64,000 bases of DNA from NCBI GenBank assembly GCA_022494885.1, contig JAGVSM010004256.1, forward strand, positions 186,001 through 250,000, given 5' to 3'. The position numbers and the translations under genes are program-made. The stretch is from Micrasema longulum (Eukaryota > Arthropoda > Insecta > Trichoptera > Brachycentridae). The notes below the pieces were generated by a model. It ran no database searches, had not been told where the DNA came from, and was given only the letters and a program-made list of their open reading frames with translations. Below, in pieces: positions 22,166 through 31,935 of the stretch; the first letter of the stretch is position 1; each line of letters opens with the position of its first letter.

Positions 22166-22246
22166 CCAGAAAATGAACCCGGGACCTCAAGCATTATAGG
22201 CCAATAGATTAACTACAACACGGCGAGGCGGACTTATTTTCACATA
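22166..22246 (-). repeat. tRNA-like SINE head (family 3), isolated
   Basis: On the minus strand, CCTCGCCGTGTTGTAGTTAA, GCTTGAGGTCCCGGGTTCA and TTTTCTGGCAAGATCAATAT correspond to the head and first body bases of the copies at 33561 and 56776. Confidence 0.45.
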
Positions 22247-22506
22247 ATTTAATTTCAAGAATATTTACCTAAAAGCAGTCATTGAGTCAAAATCACTTAC
22301 TAAGGATTCTGGTTCTATTTCACACAAAATACTGTGTTTATCATCCGCCTGAACACGGACAAATATTCGTCCTCCGTTAAGCTTGCACATTAAAAACCTT
22401 TCTACCTTATTTGAGTAGCCTTGTCACACGATTAATTTGTTACATTTCTCCAATGTCTTACACGTGAAGCTTGGCGTCGCGACGCCGCCTCCGGCGTCAG
22501 TCTCAC

Positions 22507-22585
22507 GGGACGAGCGTCGCCGGAAGTCGAGTAGTAATCTCCAGCGAACCGTTAAAGAGCACACCGGAAGTTGATACATTCTCAT
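22507..22585 (-). CDS. Possible 79-bp host exon
   Basis: On the minus strand TTTATTTACATCAG ends at 22586 and a donor GTGAGAC begins at 22506. Between them one frame reads ENVSTSGVLFNGSLEITTR, then LPATLVP, with phase 1 in and phase 2 out. It lies in a CpG-rich patch within AT-rich DNA. It does not join in phase with the exon at 13857-14054, so it would need a further exon or belong to another gene. A plus-strand frame here also looks protein-like (VATPPPASVSRDERRRKSSS), which lowers confidence. Confidence 0.25.
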
Positions 22586-22880
22586 CTGATGTAAATAAAG
22601 TCCGCGATGATATGCTCTGTGATCGATTTCATTCATTTGTCGGAGTGGATACGTGTGGTATTTTTTAGTAAACAGATATTTAATAAAATATTAACTACGC
22701 ACATGAAAAATATAATCTTCCTTGGCATTTTTCCGGTAGTTCCACCATCAGCTTCCCGCTGCTTAAAATATTTTATGCAATATACATTTTAGTTATAGTT
22801 GCTTATTAAATGTATTTAATTTTACAGATTTTTTATGTTCGAAGCATTTACTTTATGGTCAAACATTTTAAATTATGTTA

Positions 22881-23150
22881 GTAAATATTAGTATATAATC
22901 ACTCACCGACTTTTTATGTCTACCGGTTTCGAGACGTACTTGTCTCCTCATCTCTACTCCAACATGCAAATACCAAAATATATTATTTGTATTTTGTAAC
23001 ATTATTTCTATACTATTTATACTATGGTGATGGTAAAGGTGATGTTATTTTTTAGTATTTTCATGTTGGTGTAGTGAGTGTCCTGACGAAGAGACAGGTA
23101 CGTCTCTAAACCGGTAGACATAAAAAGTGGTTAAATACATTTATTTGGTA
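22881..23150. repeat. Foldback element with hammerhead-like arms, copy 1
   Basis: Two inverted arms of about 85 bp (22881-22967 and 23062-23145) share TTTTTATGTCTACCGGTTT, GAGACGTAC, TGTCTC and CCAACATG. Read outward, the left arm on the minus strand is GATGA-G-GAGAC-AAGTAC-GTCTC-GAAACCGGT. The right arm on the plus strand is CTGACGAA-GAGAC-AGGTAC-GTCTC-TAAACCGGT. The hairpin flanked by CTGANGA and GAAAC is reminiscent of a hammerhead core, with one extra base before stem II. A related foldback is at 63245-63615. Confidence 0.6.
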
Positions 23151-23264
23151 TCATTATTTTTTTTAAATTTCAACATTAAATTTTTCTAATTTCTTAATTT
23201 TAAGTGTCATGAATATAATATTATATATTCATATTGTTCTTATTTATAAATACTTATAGTGTAA

Positions 23265-23600
23265 ATCTGAGTCAAGTATAATTGATAAGATTAAGAAAGG
23301 GTCTCCGAGATGGTTTGGTAGAACGAATGGACGACGAAAGAATGGTAAAACAAGTATATATGGCGAAAATGAACGGTAAGGTGAGACGAGGACGACCAAG
23401 GAAGACGTGGCATGATCAGATAAACCAAAATCTTAAGTCTGGTCATGTCAAAAGCAGACAGAACTGAAGGGCATGTATGACAAGATGTATGAATGTGGAA
23501 GAAGCTAGGAATGTATGCCAGGATAGACGTGTGTGGCGGTCCATTCTCTCTGCCTACCCCTAGGGGGAAATGGCGTGATGGTAGTAGTAGTAGTAGCTCA
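23265..23600 (+). mobile_element. LINE C-terminus (RTE-like family H), copy 1, ends in (TAG)n
   Basis: The frame at 23282-23467 reads VERMDDERMVKQVYMAKMN, GKVRRGRPRKTWHDQINQN and LKSGHVKSRQN-stop. After that stop the family text continues (ACMTRCMNVEEAR, VCQDRRVWRSILSAYP). It ends directly after the ORF in GGCGTGATGGTAGTAGTAG. Compared with 47543-48070, it lacks the GH of WFGHVERM through a short deletion. 5'-truncated. Confidence 0.8.
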
Positions 23601-23629
23601 TATTTATATATACGTTGCTTTAGAATCGG

Positions 23630-23935
23630 TATTTTGTAAAGCTGCTAGGAATATTTTAATATCTCTGTTTATATCACGTCTGAAGAAATTTCTCCTTTCT
23701 CTTCCTTACTATATCCTCCTTTTCTCTTTCCTCTTTATTCCCCTTTCCTATTAAGTACTGTATTGATTCAATGTAATTTATTTACAAATACTATTATTTC
23801 TATTTTTGTACATCTTAAGTTTTTTATTAAATATTCTATATTTGAAACTTAGATGACATAAATAACACCTATATTTTATTGGTTGATAGGAAGAAATTGC
23901 CATTTGGCAATAAATAAAATAAAATATTTATTTTT
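23630..23935 (+). mobile_element. LINE 3' end with TTGCC hairpin
   Basis: AT-rich 3' UTR including SRLKKFLLSLPYY-like sense. It ends GATAGGAAGAAATTGCC, ATTT, GGCAATAAATAAAATAAA. The hairpin TTGCC/GGCAA at 23897-23910 recurs at five other LINE 3' ends here. Confidence 0.5.
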
Positions 23936-24304
23936 TAGCGATATTAAATGTCAAGCATTAATTTATTCTTCTGTATTTTAAAAAGGTATGCGCTATTTTT
24001 TTATACAAATAAATGCCGTATTTCGGCACTGAAACTGAAATTTGTCTTTTAGTAATAAATTGTTTACCCTGTGTCCTGGCGAATGAAGACAACAGTCTTG
24101 TGGGTGAAAAAGAACGAGAACGATGGACGAGTGTTTTAAAATTGATGGCTACTTTAAGGTAAAAATCCTAAAAAAGGAAATGAGTGGAGATATGTATGTC
24201 CGCCTCGTAGCGTAGTATGAGAATATTATATAAAGGCGGGTATATTGCTTCAATACTGTACATTTATAAGATGTAGACAATATAATATATCGGTTTTAAA
24301 GCAA

Positions 24305-24490
24305 ATATGATATGTTATTGAGTTTTGATAAGCTTTTATTAATAATAATTATTGTATACTATTATTGTTTTGCCCTTGTTTGTCTTTGCTAAATCGTTTT
24401 ATGTTCTTTTTGTTCTGTTTTTTGCATTTATGTTTCTTCATGTAACTGTTGTAATTGGCTTAGGCCGTATATATATAATAAATAAATATT
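24305..24490 (+). mobile_element. LINE 3' UTR fragment (family of 44030-44606)
   Basis: TATACTATTATTGTTTTGCC, CTTGTTTGTCTTTGC, TTCATGTAACTGTTGTAATT and GGCTTAGGCCGTATATA match the 3' UTR following the C-terminal ORF at 44163. Ends in AATAAATAAATATTTATTTA at 24478-24497, where a minus-strand LINE tail (24486-24600) abuts it tail to tail. Confidence 0.65.
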
Positions 24491-25165
24491 TATTTATTTA
24501 TTCATTCAAAATTACAAAATTAAATATTTATGAACTTATTAAGGCTTTTTAGGCTATGCCCGTGTCAAACCACAATAAATAACAATAAAAATACATAGTA
24601 AAATTAATTAGATCAAATTATAATGACATAGAATCACAATCTAGAAAAAAAGGTAAATGTAATAAATAATCGAATTCCAAAGAATACACTGCAAAAAAGA
24701 TAATCAGAAATAATTTTTAAAATATAAATTATAAATATTAAGAATCACACATAATCAAATATACAAAATAGTGGTATCATTAAAATCAACAAAATAATAG
24801 TAAAATATAGTGGTATTGAAAAAAAAAAAAAATAAAAAAAAATATATATATTTTTTTTAAATAAGAGCATCATAGCAGCAACAGAAAAAGAATATATATA
24901 TATATAAAAGCATAATTGAAATGATAATTGAGTTATGTTTTCTAGAAATTCACTCAATTATAGTATGAAATATAAGAAATAGGAGCAATAAATCATATGC
25001 CAAATAATATTACTAAATAAATATTTGTTGTCAGTAAAATTCGTTAATCAAACACAAGTTCAAGTAAGAAAGGTCTTTAAAACAGCTTTTAATAGTATAA
25101 AACATTATGTAATTATTTGAATTATATATTTAACACTTAAAAGCTACTGACTAAACAATACAATT

Positions 25166-25329
25166 ATTACACTTATTTGTTTATAAATTTGTATAAACCA
25201 CTTTAATTATTTTTTTTAATTACACTTCGACCGGTTTCGAGGTTACTACCTCATCGCCAGGAATTAAACTACTAAAAGGTTACTACCTCATAGTCAGGAA
25301 AAAAAAAATATATAAACAAATAAGTGTAA
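25166..25329. repeat. Foldback element with hammerhead-like centre, copy 2
   Basis: The arms ATTACACTTATTTGTTTATA (25166-25185) and TATAAACAAATAAGTGTAA (25311-25329) are inverted. Inside, on the minus strand from 25261, lie GCGATGAGG, TAGTAA and CCTCGAAACCGGTCGAAG: a GAGG/CCTC hairpin before GAAACCGGTC. Part of the motif (GGTTACTACCTCAT) is repeated directly at 25279-25292. Confidence 0.6.
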
Positions 25330-26050
25330 AATGTCATACCAAAAAGTGAAAAATATTTTTGATAACAATAAAATACAATTATTATTTGCAATTTCTTTGA
25401 CATAAAGAAACAGTAATAATTATGACGACCCAGAAAGGAACAGAATGGATGTTTTAAAGGAAAAATGAGTCCCATTAACATGATTTAAGGGTACTTTCAT
25501 GTTCCATAAATTCTAGTTGGAAACAATTTAATGTATTGAAACTTTCCCCTGAATAAAGTGGGTAATTTAGTCGCTACGTGAGTGTCTCAGATGGAAAGTA
25601 TGACTTAAATTTTTTTCTTATATTTCGTAATCAATAAATAATGTATTGCAATAAATACTATGACTAATGTGTTAACTTAGATTAGAGGAGTTGTAATCTT
25701 TGTACTGCCTGGACTTCCAAATTTTCTTATTATTAATATTGGATGCAATAGATAGCTTATATATACGGCAAAGTATCAAAATTATCAAACAATTTATTGT
25801 ACCTATTTATATAGAAATAAATTAAAAGTTTGAAAGATTGTTAAATCAGGCGTGCAAGCAATAGCTGATATAAATTCGGTCAACCCAATCGTTATGGACA
25901 TTCACACTGATAAACAGAAACTAAAATGCAGATCACAGAATGTGTACATATACCAGATAAATAAGAGGACACCGCAGAATCCAACGCAATAGAAACGCAG
26001 ATGAAAAGGTTCGAGAAGCTCTACCCTCGAGGAAACAGCTAATGATTTTG
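25330..26050. other. No recognised feature
   Basis: AT-rich DNA; short frames only. Confidence 0.35.
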
Positions 26051-26102
26051 ATGACCTTTGGTCCGTGAGTCCGAGACACTAGCCACGGGACCACAACCCG
26101 AT
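26051..26102 (-). repeat. SINE family 2 head fragment
   Basis: Minus strand: CGGGTTGTGGTCCCGTGGC, TAGTGTCTCGGACTCACGG, ACCAAAGGTCAT. Ends before the B box. Confidence 0.5.
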
Positions 26103-26619
26103 ATTTCGTCGCTTTAGTTTGTTTTCGTCAAACATACCATTTTTAACGAAATTAAGTTAAGTGTACAGGCGTTCTGAGAAAGCCTTTATTTATAAAATAC
26201 ATATGAACAAATTTGTTTAAGGGGTTTTTCAATCGAATTTTGTCTTAAGTCCTCCAAAATTAAACAACGTTCTAAGCGTGTTTATCCAACATCCACACGT
26301 TGGACAGCGAAACACATCGATTTTTTACCGTCGGGTAATTCTACAATTCATGTTGATTTGTCCAACATCCATAGCCATTTCATAGCCAAAGTGTGAATAT
26401 AATATTTTTGTTACGAGCGTGTTACTTTAACAGGACCACAAGATTGCTCTTGTTCGTCGAGTTGAACCATTCGTTCGTTTGCGTCACGAAGCTAACATCC
26501 TTCACTTGTGATTTTGCTATTTACGAGTTTATTTTAGTGTTTTTTTGGAAAATCCCTCCACACAAATAGCCTTAGGGTGTTCACTTTAGAAAAGGACAAC
26601 AATTTTGCAAGCAAAAATA

Positions 26620-26995
26620 ACAGATAACTCAAATTTCATACAGAAAACTAAATGTTACTTTGTAGATAAAATTGAAGATAAATGTTAACTTTCCATTGTA
26701 ATCCCTGGAAGATATCGTAACCTTAATACGTCATAAGGATTTATCGCGTGAGATAAGATGGTAAAAACTAGTAAAGACAATGGTCAAAATAAACCAAGGG
26801 ACACTAAATGCCGAACACTACCTGAGTGGTACGGAAGGTCTGTTGATGTCTGTCAAAAGTCTGGCTTCTAAATTAGTTTTCTGTGGTTTCCACATCATCA
26901 GGCAAATGCGGAGAAGTTCCGTAGTAAGACCACCGTCGAATATCCCGCCAGATCCTCACACAATAGTTAGAGCAGTTAGAAGGAACATACTAATA
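26620..26995 (+). repeat. Dispersed repeat family G, copy 2 (longer)
   Basis: It includes TTTCATACAGAAAACTAAAT, TACTTTGTAGATAAA and CCATTGTAATCCCTGG (also at 46150-46235). Then come GGTCAAAATAAACCAAGGG, AAATGCCGAACACTACC and GGTACGGAAGGTCTGTTGAT (also at 21850-21930). The family is thus at least about 350 bp and non-coding. Confidence 0.55.
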
Positions 26996-26999
26996 TTAT

Positions 27000-28369
27000 T
27001 ATGGAACGCGTTAAATTAGTGAATACTTTGAGAGGAGTAGATAATAAATCTCTATCTAATTCAAATTAAATTTATTTTAACGATATTTAAATAATCGACG
27101 CGTATCCTCGACCGATTAAAATTCCATTCTATTCCATTCCACAATATTTTGTCCTAGTTACATTATAAGTTGGCCTGACAGTTCCACTTCACTGTGCAGT
27201 GTGCAATGTTGTCAGGTATAGACTGTACATTGGCACCTCAGATAAACGGTCCGCAGTCTCTCATTGTTTTCAAAAGTGTACCATGTTAGTTCCCCCATCT
27301 GCTTTGAGGAAATATACCACTGTAGTACAGGGTGAAAAATAATCATCGGTTTATTGAGCTTTATTCCGATACATGAAAATAAACTGCACATTATTGTAAC
27401 TGTACGTTTTTGATAAATAACTGGTTAAAAATTAATATTATACTTATTTTGTTTTATTAGGTAGACAACAGACAAATTGTATTCACTTTTTAAAAAATAT
27501 TTCATTAGTGTTGAACACCCATGCACACAAAAAAATGTTTACACCGAGGACATTATGATTCAAATTATGCTTAATAAAGCAAAAAAAATTCAATTGAAAT
27601 CGCGATACATGAAATTGGACGTTTGAAAAGAGTAACTCATTTATTGGCAAAAAATATTGCTTTTTTGTATGAGTGAAACCAATAGGAAGACTGACGGTTT
27701 CGGGTATGTGGAGGAATGTACTTTCACTGTTTAAGATAAATGTAAAGCGAAAAGCCGTCGCATCAATGTCATTTAATTTAATACGGGTTGCTTTTGGTGT
27801 ACCGATAGAATAAGAAAATAAAACATTTCATAACAATATTTAACAAATTTATCACTCTGTATACTAAAGTAATATATAGGTAAAATAAGAGTTGAAGTAG
27901 AACTACAAATAGAACACTAGAATAGCTACGAGTTGGAACTATTATGTGAGTTCCATGTTCCATGTGTCCAACTTAAATATCTCTTGCTCTAGTTCCATTT
28001 CCACAAGCTTATATGTTTCCGGGCTTGAAGGACCAATAAATAAGAGGATTGTACTATAAAATAGCTTCTGTAGTGCTACAGACGCTTTTGTTTTGTGGAA
28101 TTCATGACATTGGAATAGATTTTTATTTGTTGGGGTCCACATGAATGTATTCATTTATTTTATTCTTTATTTATACCGCCAAAAAACCGTTTCTACACAG
28201 AAATGGTATTAATATATATTCAATACAGAATTACGCAAAACAAAGATAGAATTACATCATTATATCGTTCAAATATATACAATGAAGTTATTGCAGGTAT
28301 CGGATATATTATAACGTAGCGCATCGTTCAGACAGAACTAATTTATTGAACCATTTTTAAGATAGTAAA
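27000..28369. other. Intergenic or intronic, few recognisable pieces
   Basis: ACCATGTTAGTTCCCCCAT, followed by GAGGAAATATACCACTGTAG at 27280-27335, looks like a repeat piece. No gene was recognised. TTTATTTTATTCTTTATTTA at 28155 is a minus-strand LINE-like tail. Confidence 0.3.
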
Positions 28370-28505
28370 CATGAAATATTCAAATTTATTTCAACAGAGA
28401 GGGAAAAGGTTTTCGAGAAGGTTAAATACGAACAACTCCCTAGGGAGGAAATCCAGCCAGTCTGCAAGCATTTGGACATAATCAAACATTGATGAAATAT
28501 TCATT
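28370..28505 (+). repeat. MITE family A, deleted copy
   Basis: TTATTTCAACAGAGAGGGAA, then CTCCCTAGGGAGGAAATCC and GCATTTGGACATAATCAAA are the ends of family A. The central inverted repeat is lost. Confidence 0.5.
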
Positions 28506-28610
28506 TAATATGTTTAATGATTTCATTAGTCATTTATTATTAATTTCAAACTACTGTTGCATGTGTTATATAATTTGTAGATTAAATTTTTATTTCTAAT
28601 TAAATTTAAA

Positions 28611-28980
28611 AAACTTATATTTATTTATTTATACATAAACGGTTGAAAGAACCTTTTACAAAAAAATAATAATTTACAGAAATAATCACAGCAGTGCACA
28701 ATAATCACGTAGTACATGGTATGAAATAATAGAATAATTAAAACTAAACAATTAAGTAAACATATAATACAAAAAGTTAAAAAGAAACATAACATTTCTA
28801 AATAAAGATAGCAATAACCATGAGAAAATATTACGTACTAAATATAAATATAACACAGTAAAGTCGAGAATAACTAGATAATAATAATTAAAAAAATTAA
28901 TACAACATTAGTACTTGAAAAATAAAAGTTTTTTGAGCAATAAAAAAGTTAAATTACTAAATAATAATACCTCTATTTAG
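28611..28980 (-). repeat. LINE-like 3' end, minus strand
   Basis: TTATATTTATTTATTTATAC followed by AAACGGTTGAAAGAACC... and AT-rich sequence has the layout of a minus-strand LINE 3' UTR. No coding remnant was identified. Confidence 0.35.
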
Positions 28981-28984
28981 TGAA

Positions 28985-29060
28985 ATCATCATCAGTTGGT
29001 TGGAAGAAGTTGCCATTTGGCAATAAATCCACCAATATACAATTTAAAATTATGTCTAAC
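28985..29060 (+). repeat. LINE 3'-end piece with TTGCC hairpin
   Basis: GTTGGTTGGAAGAAGTTGCC, ATTT, GGCAATAAATCCACC. The hairpin stem is at 29010-29023, as at 23897 and 42523. Confidence 0.5.
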
Positions 29061-29756
29061 ATGTTAAATAGACTTATAATAGTCCACAAACCGCGTACGC
29101 GCATCAAACTGATTTGGACAAAAATAGTATTTTCATATTGGGGGATTTATAACTCTTATTGGATGTTCCCTTATCATACTATATGCCTGAGACCAATTGG
29201 AGGCGAGCTTACAAGAAAAACAGAACTGGGTCAATAATGTGTTAAATTTGATTTTAAGAACAGTTTTTCCTGTCTCCAGTAAAAAGTTGATTTAGTAGAT
29301 TTGCGGTAACGCAACGACATGCTAAATAAAAATAAAATTAATAAAAAGGCAATTTTCCGACTTTAAATAAATGTCGAAAGTGGTGTTTTAAAACAAGACA
29401 TAAACAGTCAAAATAGACATTCCTCTTGTCAAACAAATAATTCAAATAAGGAGGAACTTCAGCCCTACGGGAAATTGGAAACAAAAAATGTTGGATACAA
29501 AAAATGAGAAATTAGTTTTGTCTATGGAATATTTTTTTTTTCGAAATAGAAAGTAGCTTGTATCAATTGCCGGTCCTGTAAATATGACATTCCGTTTATT
29601 GCGACGTACAATCATTGTTCTGATACCAAACTAACCATTGATAAAGCAAGTCAATTATATACATTTGAAGAATAAATTTCAATTAGATTCTTTTTGACCT
29701 TACCGCCTACGTATTTTCAAATAAAGTTACTGGTTTTTTTTTATCGTCCTTTTTTT

Positions 29757-30100
29757 TTTAATTCGGGAGGAAAAAACAAGTAACTCATTTTACTAATCAT
29801 ATCTCCGGCTATCGACAGGCGCCGTGGCGTAGTTGGTTAACGGCCAACTGTGAAACTGGCGTCGCGGGTTCGATTCCCGCCAGTTGCCAGCAAAGAATCC
29901 AAGAAAGATTTTTTCTCAATTGGTCTGGGTGTTGTGGTATATTTTTCATTACCTCCTTCCAAATCCACTCTATCCCACCTGCTGACGTGCCTCAAATATC
30001 CTCCATATGCAAAAAGTATGCCAATCGGTCGCTCCATTGAGACGTGAAGTAAACACTTACAAACAAACAAACACACATTCTCATTTATTATATTGGTATG
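29757..30100 (+). repeat. Repeat family E copy interrupted by a SINE
   Basis: The left part TTTTAATTCGGGAGGAAA, AAGTAACTCATTTTACT and ATATCTCCGGCTATC ends near 29817. The right part ATGCAAAAAGTATGCCAATC, GGTCGCTCCATTGAGACGTG and ACAAACAAACAAACACAC begins near 30005. The order matches the uninterrupted inverted copy at 40238-40425. Confidence 0.6.
29818..30004 (+). mobile_element. SINE family 4 copy (tRNA-like head), nested in family E
   Basis: The head GGCGCCGTGGCGTAGTTGG, TTAACGGCCAACTGTG and GTCGCGGGTTCGATTCCCGC has a perfect B box (GGTTCGATTCC) and a tRNA-like A-box region. The body contains AGAATCCAAGAAAGATT, TCTCAATTGGTCTGGGTGTT and CTGACGTGCCTCAAATATCC. The long unrelated 3' body and the lack of a clean acceptor stem speak against a tRNA gene. 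It is the only copy of this family in the window. Confidence 0.6.
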
Positions 30101-30589
30101 GGTAACAGAAATGACAATAACAAGTGTACATACATCTTAAATTTTAAAATATCGTTCAGTAGCTACAAATATAAAAAAGGTTTAATAATAGATTGTTTTC
30201 TAGAAAGGACCGATCATTAATTGCTCGGCCAATATTTCCAGAAACCTCTCCTCCCTCTAGTGGATTTTCACATTGGGAATTTTTAATATAAAAAGGTCAT
30301 AACATTCTTTCTTATATGTTTTATTAGAATGTCCATTTTTTAATAACGCTTGGCAATGTTCTAGTTAAAAGTGTTAAAATTTATTACAACGGTCAATGGC
30401 CACAAAGGGAGATCTTGATTACGGCACAGTTTAGGGAGAATTTTCAAATATAAACTGAAATTTATTTGTGAAAAAAAAATGATTATCAAAAATGAAAAGT
30501 GGAAAATGATAAAAACTCCGTGAAAAATCGTTACTTATGATGGTGGGAACCATATTTTAAATATACAAATATTCTAAATTCTAACACAT

Positions 30590-30830
30590 TAAAATGTATT
30601 TTAGAGAATGGAATGTGGAAATCTAAGCATTTACAGAAATTAACTCCTGCCTTTGGCTGGATTAAGTGGCCTCTTTTACTGACTGTGTAACATTTTTCAT
30701 TCTGCATAGGTTTGCACATAATTATATATATTTTTTCAATTATTCCATCTTTTGATTTTTATAAAGTTCAAAGGCCGAAACCTTTATTGGTGAGGGTGAG
30801 ATTCATCGGATTGAGTACAAGACTAAGAAA
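30590..30830 (+). repeat. MITE family A copy, diverged
   Basis: GTGGAAATCTAAGCATTTAC, TTTGGCTGGATTAAGTGG, CTGACTGTGTAACATTTTTC, AATTATTCCATCTTTTGATT and CCGAAACCTTTATTGGTGAG follow the order seen in the copies at 3468 and 47040. Confidence 0.55.
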
Positions 30831-30855
30831 AAAAAAAAGAAAAAAAAATCAATCT

Positions 30856-31002
30856 ACAATTCCCCCTCCGTACCTAATGGTTCATCAGATACTGAATTGG
30901 TACACCAGCTGCCGTGTATCTTGATCATTTTCGTTACGTGAAGGTAAGTGACCAGTCTTACGCTTCAGATCCCAGTTCAGGGACTATAAAATAATTATGT
31001 GT
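30856..31002 (-). repeat. SINE family 3 body
   Basis: On the minus strand: TTTTATAGTCCCTGAACTGG, GATCTGAAGCGTAAGACTGG, GATCAAGATACACGGCAG, CTGGTGTACCAATTC and ATTAGGTACGGAGGGG. The tRNA-like head is absent. Confidence 0.65.
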
Positions 31003-31264
31003 TAAACACCGTTTTAAAAAAATATTTTAAGTTAACCATTTTTTTTTCTTTCCTTACAAGTTGATTAATGTTATTGGTTTTTGTTTTGTATTTTAGTTTT
31101 GTATTTTAGTTGAAAAATTTTCGGAAGTTTTAAAAAAATATATATATTATACACATAATGTCAGTTATCTCTACATTGTTAAATAAAAATGAAATATATT
31201 TTTGTTTTATATGGTAGAATTGGCTCCGCACTATTTAGCCATTGTACTGGAATAAAAATGATTA

Positions 31265-31345
31265 TTGTTGTATCGGGAATCGAATCCGAGACCTCTAGGG
31301 TGGTAAGCAAACGCTCCGATTATAAGACCACAAGTCATTGTATTT
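31265..31345 (-). repeat. tRNA-like SINE head (family 3)
   Basis: Minus strand: CTTGTGGTCTTATAATCGG, CTTACCACCCTAGAGGTC and GGATTCGATTCCCGATACAA. The B box is one base off consensus. It abuts a TTTATTTATTTATTTG tail at 31340. Confidence 0.45.
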
Positions 31346-31784
31346 ATTTATTTATTTGCCTTATTACTTTTCGCAGCAAACGTAGACAGGCTGCATAGTT
31401 TTTATTCCAGGATACCATTAATTGCGACAGGCTAGATACTACGGCTTGTAGTGTAGAATAATGAGCTTGTAGTTTAGTACAATGAAGGTTAGACCCCGTG
31501 TTACCTACGAAAAGTAATAAGGATAAACGAGGATCATTGTTCTTAGGAAAGCTTTGTCTAGCTAGGCTTGTTATTAGCACGTAGCCTTTAACTATACAAC
31601 CTGTAATCCATTACTCTATCCAGGAGGTACCTAGCCATTCCAGACCGGAAATTAAAAATACAATGAAAAGCTACATGGAAAGCTTGAAAATGTACATATA
31701 TCAGGACATAACATAATAATAAAAAAAATCTTAGACTTTTATCACAGAAATGTCAACTGGGTTCCACACTTAATAGTTATGAAA
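31345..31784. other. Minus-strand LINE-like tail and unassigned sequence
   Basis: TTTATTTATTTATTTGCC at 31340-31357 followed by GCAAACGTAGACAGGCTG suggests a LINE 3' end on the minus strand. The rest is not recognised. Confidence 0.3.
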
Positions 31785-31935
31785 AGAGACTCTAACACTT
31801 AAACTTTAAAACTTTAAAAACTAGAAGAAAGATAAATGACTTGTTATATTTATATAAAATTGTAAATAGTAGATTGGAAAGTTCAAGCTGTTTAAGTACG
31901 ATAAAATTTTGTATTCCTAATGGTCATACCTCGAA
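31785..31935 (+). mobile_element. LINE C-terminal fragment joined to another LINE
   Basis: An ATG-less frame reads LNFKTLKTRRKINDLLYLY, KIVNSRLESSSCLSTIKFCI and PNGHT. This is the RR..DLL.L.KIVN C-terminal block of a jockey-like LINE, compare 8820-8730 on the minus strand. It stops abruptly where the RT of the next element begins, near 31936. Confidence 0.6.

Noticed and set aside
22881..23150. Rho-independent terminator or ordinary inverted repeat
   Set aside because: The arms are about 85 bp with internal structure and recur at 63.3 kb in a eukaryotic context; a transposable foldback is the better explanation.
29819..29891. tRNA gene with perfect B box
   Set aside because: It is followed by a long body and nested in another repeat, and the acceptor ends do not pair cleanly over seven bases. 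SINE preferred.
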